In this document: one piece after another, positions 1 through 10,200 of the stretch | Position numbering within the stretch: the first letter of the stretch is position 1 | Layout: every line of letters begins with the position of its first letter | NCBI GenBank assembly: GCA_964023275.1 | Contig: OZ029914.1 | Location: 45,764,437 to 45,828,436, forward strand | Length of the DNA stretch: 64,000 bases | Direction: 5' to 3' | From: Norana najaformis | Taxonomy: Eukaryota; Annelida; Clitellata; Crassiclitellata; Hormogastridae | Notes under the pieces: generated by a model | Told to the model about the DNA's origin: nothing | Database searches by the model: none | What the model saw: the letters and a program-made list of their open reading frames with translations, nothing else | Made by a program: the position numbers and the translations under genes

Positions 1-740
1 CAACCAGGCAGAAAGTCTTCAGCATAAGAGTTGAAGACACGAAGTATGGTTTGAGTGACAATAATTTCTCAGTGGACACTCTTACTTTTTAAAGAGGAAG
101 CAAGGATTGATTGGTTGTTGAGCATAACTGGTAATTTGCAGCGATTCTCACAAAGATGAACTGTCTTCTAAAACAGTGAAACCATCCTTATATTATGTTA
201 TCTTATGTTATTTGTTGTTATACTGTCTCATGTTAGGCTGCTGTAGAATAACTTAATGTTTCACATAAATTTTAACATGCAAACCTATGTTAATGTTTGC
301 AAAGGCTGCTTTACAGGGAGACTGAACATTGCGTCTGAGTTGTTTTTATGAAGGACAAGCCGCTTGGTTGACCCATGCTGGTTGCAGTTATGGTAAAAGT
401 GAAGGCTGAAGACTGAACTGGAAAGTAGAAGGATGACTAAAATACATTTGAATCTGCCCTTGCCTTAATGGACAGTTTGTCTCTGTTGACATAATTATGT
501 TGCGCCCTTGTATGCTTCATTGGCTGGTGTTTCATAGTCGTTATAATAAATTTAACTCAGAGTTATCATATGTTAATGCTGTGTTTCGAATTTGATTAGA
601 AGTGTTTCTATATAAAGGTTGCAAAAAAACCTTGTAATGGCTAACGTTTCCTACAATAAATTTAACCGTTTATAAGCAATTCGTTTTAAACATCGAAGTG
701 AAAAAAAATCAAATGCAAACTAACTGACTTTGTACGACAG
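1..740 (+). other. intron of gene I between the two halves of an A-type CUB
   Basis: No gene is seen here. The first bases (GGCAGAAAGTCTTCAGCATAAG) resemble the start of the A-type introns of gene III near 26650 and 35010, so the matching N-half exon should lie just left of the window. The stretch ends in a good acceptor (TACGACAG). Confidence 0.7.
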
Positions 741-906
741 ATCAGCTGCCCAACCAACTCGAGTTTTCCTTCACAAGAATTTTCTGGACATTCATTACCT
801 GATCCCGTATCGATTCCATGGTGCAGCCAAGGACGAGTCAACTTTCGCACTAACCACGCTGTGGTCTCCAGTGGATTTAGCCTCGATTATTATGTCAGCG
901 TAGGAG
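741..906 (+). CDS. gene I exon: C-half of A-type CUB
   Basis: Opens in phase 0 after TACGACAG and ends in phase 1 before GTAAAG (166 nt). It reads ISCPTNSSF at the start and [12 protein letters not shown] at the end, with the fourth CUB cysteine in IPWCSQG. TNSS is an N-glycosylation sequon found in nearly every odd CUB of the array. Confidence 0.9.
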
Positions 907-3900
907 GTAAAGGTTTTTGATAGTGCTTCGAACGATAATCGATTTAAAATTCTATGATGGATTGTGTTTGATTGTATACTCGGTTTCTGGTGTTTGGATG
1001 ACACGTCGATAGACTTTGCAGATGTGTAGCAGTCAGACGCAAAACAAAAAAAAAACATTGGCTATTTAATTGGTATTTGTTGATTTTACTGTTTAGAAAA
1101 TCAAGAACTAGCCATTTTACAGTTAACCGTTCTTCAGACAAAAAAGTCAACGTGAGATATAACTCACTTAAGAGAGTTTAGTTTTTCTTTAGCGTCACCT
1201 GTTGCCTAAATTGTGCTACACATATTTCTAACAGTTTCTAACCGCTTTCCTATACTGTAGCATAAAGAATGAATTTGGTTATTGATTGTAGGTTGCGGAA
1301 ATACAATATTCAAGGATGCCTACGGATATATAACCTCTCCGAATTGGCCGAGTTACTACGGATACAATCAGAACTGCTCCAACATCATCTGGGCTGCACA
1401 GAGAAGCACCTTCTACGTCTACTTTGAGTCTTTCTACCTACAAGGTTGCTGTACATGCGATTGGCTGGAGGTAAAATACCCCTGCATGTCTAACTGTAGT
1501 CATTTTACCGAGGTTTCTACAGCGCCCAAGTAGAGCTAAGTCGGTGGAACCACCTTATTTAGAGCCGCCTAAGTAGTTGCATTAAATTGAAAGACAGAAA
1601 TTTTACCGAGCGTATTCTACCAACAGAATTATCCGGTTTCTTCTCCGATTCGTGTCTTTCTTATACAACGAGATTCGTTGGTCTATTCGGTCACGCGTTT
1701 AACCCAACGGCTGTGGACTTCGTGTGAAGATCCTGGTAAGTTGTCTGCGCACACTTATCTCGCTCCTCAGATTTAGATGTACTGACCTTGCCCCCGTAAC
1801 AATTGCACTAAGTAAAAATGACCAATGTGCTGCTTTAACTGAGGCAGTAATGACTGGCTTGTCAAGTTCTTTCGACATAGTATGCTTTTGAGGTGTCAAG
1901 TATTATAAGGCTCTTGTGTGTAATGACATTCTACATTTGTAATTCCTTGTATAAGTACATGATTGGTGATTTTTGTACTAGATAAGCTGTCTAGACAACT
2001 CGACTTACGGTTCGTATAGATATTGTGGGCCATTTAATTCCTACTACCTTTACATCTACGAATGCAGTCAAGTGCTTTTGTGGTTCCACAGTGATGGTTA
2101 TAGCAACTATCAAGGTTTCAACATCCAGTACAACATCTACCCGGATGGAGGTCGGTGTAAACGTTATTCTAAAAGTATTGCAGTGCTTCTGATCGGTAAT
2201 TGGCGGAATATTAAGTGTGGATACATACATGCATGCATGCATGCATACATCATACATACATATATGCATACAAGCATACATACATAAATACTTGCATATA
2301 AAGATATATACATTCATAGACATATATGCATACATACACATTTACGTACACAAATACATACATAAATGCATACATTCATACATACATATTGTCAGTCGTC
2401 AGCATATTTAGATGCTTTTAGCTGATGATTTTTTCTTGCTCTAGTCATTTCTAATCTGTTCTTCTATACTTACACGAGAGATTGCATAAAAAACAACTAA
2501 TGCGTTTCTTATCGTTGTAGATGAAAACGTAAAGGTGAATATGGAAGCATCCCAGAAGTAATACGATTTCGACTATCATAAGAGACGCCACAACGTTAGG
2601 ACCTTGTTTTGACTGAGCGCCTGTGAATAAGCTGGTCCTCGCGGCGCGGCTTTCGTTGGACGCTGTAGAAATTTTTGAATTACGATTAAGATTACGACCT
2701 TGAGCAACTTATAGTTCTCGTACAATATACTTGGCACCATTGGCAAACTCTTATCATGAAAGTCTTTTTTAATGGAGTTATATAAAAATTCACATATTCA
2801 TCATCATTATTATCATCACCAGCAACAACAACAATTTTGTGCCTATTTTGAGCTAATGGAATCTTCAAAGTAAGCCATATCACATTTGACTAATTAGTTC
2901 AACTGTGTATCGTCACAAATATTATAACTTTACATAAATGTAATTAATAACACAGGAAAGTGCCTTTATAAAATTACTACCTTTTTACAGATTCAAAAAT
3001 ACATAGATATTATTTATTATAAAACACGAATAAATATAAAATAATAATATATAAAACTATTGTAAATAAAATATTTTGTATAAAATAAAAACTTATAAAA
3101 ACATAGTTACAGAAACTGCGAGTGAGAATAGTGCAATGAGTTTTTTCGAAGACCACGACTACACTATACTCCTCTTCGTCTGCACCAGATGATTAAGGTG
3201 CTTTCTGTATTTAAACATACCTTTCTATGATAGAAGATTTGCCGTTCAAGTTTCAGGATTAGTAGGATCTATTCGTAATGGTAAACTCGAGATTTATACA
3301 GCGCCCAAAAAAGCCATGTCGAAGAAATCAGCTTATTCACAGGCACTCAGTTAAAACAAAAATGATAGGGAGGAAGGGATTTTGTTTCATGTCAAGATCA
3401 AAGAGTCAGACGTTTTAACGAAGAGATCCTTAGGAAATATTATTGCGCTAGTTAGAAACTTCAGCATCTATGAACAGAGCTATCGAATTTGTTTACATTG
3501 TATCGCTTTCCGTGCGAAATTGCCAGGTTTATGCTGAAGCCAATTTATCAGGTATGAACTAGATACTTGAAAATTGGTATTGAGAAACACCACAGATATT
3601 ATTGTAAATGTACCGTTGCTGTGTGCACCTACTAGAAGACTTCTTCTTCTTCTTTTGGTTCTCTGCCCTCTAGGCAGGTTCGTACGTCCAATGGCGCCAC
3701 TCTTCACGGTGCTGAGCATCTCCTTTCAGTCCGCTGTATCCGTCCGTGATCATCCAGTCCAGCAACATCTGTCTAGGTCTTCCTCTTGTTTTTCGTCCCT
3801 CCATTCTTCCCTCGATTTCTTTTTTGGCGTCATCTTCAGTTTAACTCGGGATAATTAGGGAGGTGGTCTCCCGTTGCCTTCCTCCCGGTGTTTTTAACGA

Positions 3901-4200
3901 GACACCATCTCCATACTAGAAGACTATTCTTGAATTTAAATCAGCATAATATAGCTGGTTTCAAGATTCATTAGGAAATCTAGCAGGTTTTTAAACTATT
4001 AATTGAACCAATGGTTTCCAGTAATTTTCTACAATAGCAGAATAACAGAAGGTTTAATTCTTATGATACTATGCTATAAATATTCCTACACAGGATCTAC
4101 CACATGCATAGTTCCTTTGCATATGTATACATGTGTGAACATATGTACACATATGCATATGTATACATGTGTATACATTATGGTTTGGTACAAACAGTAG
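741..4200 (+). CDS. CUB-array gene I, 3' part (partial, 5' end outside window)
   Basis: Secreted CUB-domain protein gene; join 741-906, 1292-1470, 1982-2150, 4094-4200 (621 nt, 206 in-window residues plus stop). It holds the C-half of an A-type CUB, one whole B-type CUB and a short tail. Intron phases (1,0,1) match the other array members and every junction keeps the frame. Unlike genes II and III there is no C-D pair: the intron after B runs, at about 3430-3480, straight into sequence that in gene II lies downstream of D. The role of the protein is not known. CUB domains are extracellular beta-sandwich modules that bind protein or carbohydrate. Regulation is not visible because the 5' end is missing. 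Confidence 0.8.
1292..1470 (+). CDS. gene I exon: N-half of B-type CUB
   Basis: 179 nt, phase 1 to phase 0, acceptor ATTGTAG, donor GTAAAA. It contains [26 protein letters not shown] and the extra cysteine cluster CCTCDWLE that marks the even subtype. NCS is a sequon. The intron before it (907-1291) holds nothing recognisable. Confidence 0.92.
1660..1780 (+). repeat. tRNA-derived SINE remnant in B intron
   Basis: Degenerate copy of the SINE best seen at 55425-55613: a TCTATTCGGTCACG box-A-like stretch followed by the CTCGCTCCTCAGATT body segment. It sits at the same intron position in all even-CUB introns, so it was there before the units duplicated. The rest of the intron 1471-1981 is unremarkable. 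Confidence 0.5.
1982..2150 (+). CDS. gene I exon: C-half of B-type CUB
   Basis: 169 nt, phase 0 to phase 1, acceptor TTGTACTAG, weak donor GTCGGT shared with genes II and IV. It starts ISCLDNS and carries [13 protein letters not shown] and GFNIQYN. The Asp of HSD is at the place of the third calcium ligand of cbCUB domains. Confidence 0.92.
2217..2390 (+). repeat. CATA/TACATA microsatellite
   Basis: Imperfect (CATA)n and GCAT runs directly downstream of the B-type C-half exon. The same repeat type is at the same intron position after every even CUB in the window. Confidence 0.9.
3642..3913 (-). mobile_element. RTE-like LINE 3' fragment with target-site duplication
   Basis: On the minus strand this reads as the last part of an RTE-type reverse transcriptase, including [14 protein letters not shown] and [10 protein letters not shown], followed by a GAA-repeat tail. 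The flanks TACTAGAAGACT (3630-3641 and 3914-3925) form a 12-bp duplication. The block is absent from the equivalent place in gene II near 19110, so it inserted after the duplication. It is 5'-truncated and dead. Confidence 0.8.
4094..4200 (+). CDS. gene I probable terminal exon
   Basis: Opens after CCTACACAG in phase 1 and reads [14 protein letters not shown] before a CATA-derived tail ending in TAG. Genes II and III have matching exons at 19293 and 46060 with the same first ten codons and different tails. The conservation is partly that of the surrounding DNA, so the assignment is moderate. Confidence 0.5.
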
Positions 4201-4924
4201 TCTTGAGTACACTGTATACTGAAGAAGTTTTACGCATGGATTTTGACATTACCAATAATGGGTCTAAACAGTATTTAAGAATCATTTAGTTTGTGAATGA
4301 CGTCCTCTGATATCGTTTGACCTGCCTTGCATCCGTATAAACCATTCGGAATCTTCAGAAAGTCAACAGCTCATAATGAAGGGCCTGAGACGTTGCTAGT
4401 AAGAACGTCTCTTGTATGCAGTCAGAAGTTGGCGTAACTGAACGACTGTGCATCGCACAACTTCTAACGAATAACACTGAGCAGGAGTACCGTCTTCAAC
4501 GGGCCGTGGAGAGCTGAACGATAAACGACTCTTGGCTCCAAAAATCATTCATCCTTGTCCTCGACGAATGCGGTGTGGAACGTTTACGTATGGAACTTCG
4601 AATAAAGTCTCGTATAGAGTATAGAATCTCCCATGGAACCCCTATTGGAAAAGATCTTTGCACTTTGATCGTGCCCTTCAAAACTGCAATTTAACTTTTA
4701 CTGGTGTGTTGAAAGGGCGGACTGTAAGGGCAAACATTTAACGATATAAAAGAGAATGGTAGGCTTTCTTACGCGCCTCTATGAAAACTTCTCACAAGCT
4801 CGTTCCCGAGGGTTGAAGGATCATTCACCTTTACCTGCAACAGTCGCTTCCTTTTGTGTGCGTTATTTACTACTTATTTCCACTTAGAGGTCACTTAACA
4901 CCTCGTAACTTTCGAACTACCCAG

Positions 4925-5428
4925 GGCCGTTTTAAGGTCGTTGTAGGCCCTAGGCACTCTCGCATTCGTAGGCCCCAACTGCCAACTCTGCGTTAGAGCT
5001 AGACACATTCACATTATTTCTTGATGTCATGTCACCCAAGTGTACTCATATTTAATCATGATTCATGATTAAACATGTTTCGATTTTAAATGTTTTGATT
5101 TTAAATTTCAATTTACTTTTTGTAATATTGATTATTCAATGCATTGATGCAATATTTCCGATTTTACGATCTTTCGTCTTAAAAATGGCAACCGTTTTAT
5201 AATATTTTATGTGAATGCTCACGGCGTTAAAAGTTTTTAAATTAATTAATTAGTTTAAAAACAAAATCATGTCTAAATGCTTCAGTACAAACTTTAAGGT
5301 TATTAAATTTTTATTTAATTTTTCTATTTTCGGGTCAATCAATAAATTTATTTTTTCAATATCTCATTTTTGACTTTCGTAGGCCCCTATAAAGTTCGTA
5401 CGCCCTGTGCCTAATGGATAAGACGGCC
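4925..5428. mobile_element. MITE-like element with inverted ends
   Basis: The left end GGCCGTTTTAAGG and the right end (reverse complement GGCCGTCTTATCC) are inverted repeats. The similarity continues inward to AGGCAC and GGGGCCTACGA-like blocks. The interior is AT-rich and non-coding. About 0.5 kb, consistent with a non-autonomous DNA transposon; the superfamily was not determined. Confidence 0.55.
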
Positions 5429-5559
5429 ATGAAACTACCGTCACTTTTTGACACACCAGTCGTTTTCTTAGTTCCTTGCCAGAGAAGTTGTGTCACAAAT
5501 TTCCAAGTTTTTCCGCCCATGAGCCACATTATTATTACTTCTGCATTTATTAAGCGCCA

Positions 5560-5712
5560 CTATCTAACGACTAAGCATCAATCGATGGCTCTGAGCAACT
5601 GTACACGAAAGACTTGCTCAAGGTTCCTACACAGTAACAGTCTCAGACTAAGCTCGATCTAGTAATCGACAAGCCGAGCGCTCTAACGATTTGGCTAACG
5701 TGCCCATCACAG
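5560..5712 (-). repeat. tRNA-like SINE remnant
   Basis: On the minus strand a box-A-like TAGCCAAATCGTTAGAGCG is followed by GGCTTGTCGATTAC and a weak box B. It is too degenerate to be a tRNA gene. The plus-strand CATCAATCGATGG motif is shared with the SINEs near 34245 and 39150. Confidence 0.4.
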
Positions 5713-6739
5713 GTACATGTATACTGGGCGCCGAGTCTTCCCAATATCATAGATATTTGGGTCCAGTTTTGGTATAGGGCTACCGGCCTCAACTTATCTG
5801 TCATGAAATGCAGTTTCCTCTGGATACGTTTCTAATCCGAAGTCTGTGTTGGCCGTCCTGGAACAACGCAATCAATAAATTCTGCTTCGATATGACATCG
5901 ATTTGATAGGCCAACCTTAATGGAACGCTTACAGTGAAGTTCTCTGTCTCTCTGTCTCTCTTAATTTCTCTCATTCCCTCTCTTTCTCCTCCTCTCCTCT
6001 CCTCTTTCTCTCTCTCTATTATATATATATATATTAAAACCCCGTTGTTCGCACGCAACCCTGTCCAAATTTACCAACAAGGGCGCTACCCCATGCTTTT
6101 CGCAGATCTGTGTATTCGCTTCTGACTATGGAGAATCCGACTGTCTTTCCGACCACACACTTCTCGGCAGACTCACACTTTGGATTGATAAAGTGTCACT
6201 CCACTAATTTTTAAGAACATTTTATCTTCCGTTATCCAAAAAGTAGTCCATCTTGCGACCTCGCAGGAGGGTGGAGCCGAACCATGAAATCGGTTCAGTT
6301 GAGGCAATCTCTTGATCAGGCAGTGAACAGTTTGGTTGCGACTTTCCTGAAAAGAACACCGACCAGTCTATCGTTGCTAGCGAATGGACTTACTCGTAAC
6401 CCGGGAAACCCTCCAGTAACGAGACGAAGAGAATTATTACTTAAACTATGGCCATAATTCTCTTAGTCCTCACTGTCCCTGTTCTTCAGTTACGCCATCC
6501 AATTTATGATACTTATAAATCACCTTTGACCAGCTCGACAACAAAATTTATCAGTATTGATGTAATTCAGATGTTAAGCAAATTGCAGTTGAGATATAAA
6601 CTGATTGCGACGATTATCATTTAATAAATTGAATGCTATGACTGTCTGATTGGCTTCAAAACCATAGTTCAAAGATCGACTTCGAGGGTTCCAAACGGCA
6701 TGCCAATTGAACGATAATTAAGACTTCATTTAAGCGATT

Positions 6740-6799
6740 GAACGTCATTCGTGAACCGCGTCTGATTAGTTCCTAAGCAGGATAAAGAAGACTATTCAG
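6740..6799 (+). other. gene II candidate 5' non-coding exon (3' edge only)
   Basis: The segment AAAGAAGACTATTCAG followed by GTAGCT is kept before all three signal-peptide exons (also ending at 24696 and 51563), each with a consensus donor. The matching acceptor TTTCAG lies two bases before each ATG. This predicts a 5' UTR intron of about 310 bases. The exon start is not defined. Confidence 0.4.
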
Positions 6800-7108
6800 G
6801 TAGCTATTTATCCTTACGAAGAAATGTTTTAACACATATCATGTGCATATATACATGTATATGTTTTAAAATATATATCATATTTACGGACATACATGCT
6901 TGCATGCATTCATAGATACATTCATATATACTCACAAATATATATATTTGCACAAATAAATGAAGACATACATACGTACATATGCACATGTGCACCGCAT
7001 GCTCTATGAATATCGTTTAACTTTTCCAAGAACATTGGTTGAGTCCATCAGTGTTTTGCTATTCCATTCTCTCAGTGACTTATTTACAAGTTCAAAAAAA
7101 TTTCAGAG

Positions 7109-7271
7109 ATGGCGCTTTTACTCGTCTTCCTTGTGTATCTGGTAACGAACACTGCTACCCAGACAATTGCTTTGACAACTCCTACCGAAACAACTGCTGA
7201 CGGGCATCTTTTAGGTTCTGAATACACTTCAAATCCAACTGAAATAACGGCGGGATATACCAATTCACCAG
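7109..7271 (+). CDS. gene II exon: signal peptide and Thr-rich linker
   Basis: The ATG lies two bases after TTTCAG. MALLLVFLVYLVTNTATQT is a typical signal peptide with cleavage near ATQ, followed by a Thr/Ser-rich linker likely to be O-glycosylated. It ends in phase 1 before GCAAGT, a GC donor also used by gene IV; gene III has GTGATC at this place. The following intron (7272-7612) holds only AAGT-rich repeats. Confidence 0.85.
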
Positions 7272-10200
7272 GCAAGTCATACCGTTACATGAATTTATGT
7301 AATAATAAAGTATCAGAACTGAAGGAAGGAAGTAAATAGGAATTAAGTAAGTAAGTAAGCAATCAAGTATTGCTGAATCAGTGGCGGGGTATTTCTGACC
7401 GAAGGTCACTTATATGAGGGGGTAAGATAAAAGGTTTCGTGTAGCGGATCGCAAAGATCTGGATGGCTGGTAGTGCTGTAAAGAAGGTGGCAAGTTGACA
7501 AATTGAAGGAATCTGCTTTGTTATGAGGGCTATGGTCTAGATGTTGCACTGTAAAGACTTTTACCGAACATCTGGTAAGTTAGTTAAATGTTGACTTGAT
7601 TTGCTTTCACAGACTGCGGTGACACCTCCTACTACGGTTCGTCTGGAGTCATCAGTTCTCCAAACTACCCTGGCAATTACTACAACGATCTCTACTGCGA
7701 TTACTACATTTACGCTTCAACCGGAAGTTCGTTATCGTTCTTCTTCAAAACTTTCAACATTGAAAATGGCTACGATTTTCTGACAGTTAGTATTCGATGA
7801 TTTTTTTGTAGGATTTTCCCTGTTTTCGGCTTACCTAGGATGCTACTTTCCAAGTGCTTCATAGTCACTATTCTTGTCAGCTTCATTGTTAAACCATTGG
7901 AGCGATACGTTATTTCTTAATGTGATACAGTATCAAGTCAGTAGTTAGGCCGTTGCAGATAGACGTAAGGTTTCACGTGATGCTTCGCATGCAGGTCTAT
8001 CTTGTAGGCATGCAAGCGCGGATCTGAGGGAATCCGGCCATGTTCTTCTTCTACGTTTAGGGAATGGCAAGCCGTTGGGTTATGGTTGGTGTTATGGTGA
8101 TGGCTACATGTTAAAGTAATATTACGAAAAACTTTTGGATACGCAGCTGTATAATTTAAGGATTGTCTATGTCTACCTAATTATGGTATGCCTTTATACT
8201 TTTAATTAACTGGTGTTTCATAGTCATTCATTAGGACCGTTGCTCAGAGTTTTCATATTTTACTGTTGTGCTTTGAGTTTGCCCAGACTGTTCCCATGTA
8301 AAGGTTGCAACGAACCGTGCTGGCTAAATTTTTCTAAAATACATTTAACCAACTGTTTATAGGCTTTTTATTATTGAGAATCGTATAAGTTGGTCTAGAG
8401 ACAAAAGATAAAAACAAGTTGATTTTGTTTGACAGATCAGTTGCCCAACTAACTCGAGTTTTCCTCCACATCAATATTCTGGACATTTATTGCCCTACCC
8501 CGTATCGATTCCATGGTGCAGCCAAGGAAGTGTCAACTTTCACACCAACTACATTAATGTCTCGAGTGGATTTAGCCTCGATTATTATGTTAGTCTGGGA
8601 GGTAGGTATCTTTGATAGTCCTTCGAACAATAATAGATGTATATATCGTCTGTTTAATATTTCACAAAAACACGGATATAGATAATTAAATGCAGGTATA
8701 TTGAGTTAAAGAGATGTAGCGTGTGGAATAAAGTTGGAGCTATGGATGACATGACGAAGGTGGTATTTCACCTTTAATTGACTGAACAAGATCGGGATCG
8801 TAAACTTCGCATTTCTTAAGCGCCCAATACAAGCTAATCTTAGTTTTGGGAATGAGTTTCATTAAACACTGGCACTCAATCAAGCAACATTAGAAAGGCA
8901 AGTATGGTCAGGTTCGGTTCCGATTCAAACCCCCAAGGCTGTGCTGTCAGATAGACAGACTGCTACGAAAGATGGTGTTTTATGGCGGACAGTATTTGGT
9001 TTTTGGATGACGGGTATTTAGACTGACAGAGATGTAATGGTAGATACAGAAGAAAGCATTGGATATTTAATCACTATTGTTGGATATTACTGTTCAAATC
9101 CAGGATTTAAAGGATTAAGAACTCGCTTGATTTACATTTAACCATTTGTCGTACAAAAACACGCTCAAAGTGAAATATAGTTCACTGATAAGAGTTTAGT
9201 TCTATAGCGCTACCTATTGGCTGGCTTGTGCATAATATGTCATGCATAATTCTTACAGTCTCTTATAGCTTTGCAGTACTACGTCATAGAGTCCTGAATT
9301 TGATTATTGATGGCAGGTTGTGGAAATACAGTATACACTAATTCCTCCGGACATGTCTTTTCTCCCAATTGGCCGAGTGACTACGGATACAATCAGAACT
9401 GCTCCAACATCATCTGGGCTCCACAGCGAAGCACGTTCCACCTCTATTTTTTTACTTTCTACCTACAAAGTTGCTGCAGTTGCGACTGGCTGGAGGTATG
9501 ATACCTGTAACACTGGATCACACGAAAAAATTTTTCGCCTGCCACTAGGCATATGTTATGTGTACTACACTAAATCGAATCTGCTGATTACAAAATCTGA
9601 AGTCAGATTTTGTGTAGCACGTCAGGATCTTAAGATATGCAGCATACATGCTAATAATTATGCAAACTCTTTACAGAACTAGTATTTCCTTATCACTGTG
9701 TAATTATGCAAACTCAGAGTACTCATAAGAAGAAACAAAATGTTATTCTTTTATAACTTGAAATTAAAATATGTTTTAAAATGTAATATGAATATATGTA
9801 TGTTACTCAGATGAAAGCATACATTTCGAAATTTTATCTCTAGCTTAACTCTATACGAGTTCAAAAGTGCTTTAGACACTTGCTCTTGCGCTTGTGAGTG
9901 GCCGCTGTTGCCCGCTGCAGAAACCAGCAGTAATCGCCCATCATGTTGGAATTGCAGTGGCCCTAAAATCTTGCTTCAAAGGTGGAGATGTCTTGATGGA
10001 ATCTCTCTCCATGCTCATCGCTTACATCACCCAAGTTTGGTGGGAAAAAATCCAGATGGGAATGTAAGAAATGTATTTTTAGTGACATCCGGCAGCCGAG
10101 TTGCTTATATGCTGTTAGCATGTTGCTAACGAGTTCAGCATAGTTGTCAGCTCGGTGATTCCCAAGGAAGTTTTGCACCACCAACGTACATGCATCCCAA

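Larger units (their letters stand above)
4201..6790 (+). other. spacer between genes I and II
   Basis: No protein gene is supported. It holds a repeated 3' module (4300-4760) that recurs near 20475, 22441 and 47301 (GGCTCCAAAAATCATTCATC), a MITE-like element, a degenerate tRNA-like SINE near 5560-5710, and a TC-rich tract running into a short (AT)n at 5937-6035. The last few hundred bases match the regions upstream of genes III and IV and are probably the promoter region of gene II. Confidence 0.6.

Noticed and set aside
2519-2535. A possible 14-base micro-exon (GATGAAAACGTAAAG) repeated after each even CUB
   Set aside because: The copies near 12894, 29505, 30474, 56900 and 60626 differ in length by single bases and sometimes lack a donor, so frame is not conserved. 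It is shared intron sequence from the tandem duplication.
7601-7783. Thr-rich frame MLSQTAVTPPTTVRLESS and its relatives in other A-type exons
   Set aside because: It is a different reading frame of the A-type N-half exon. The CUB frame has the splice phases, cysteines and paralog support.
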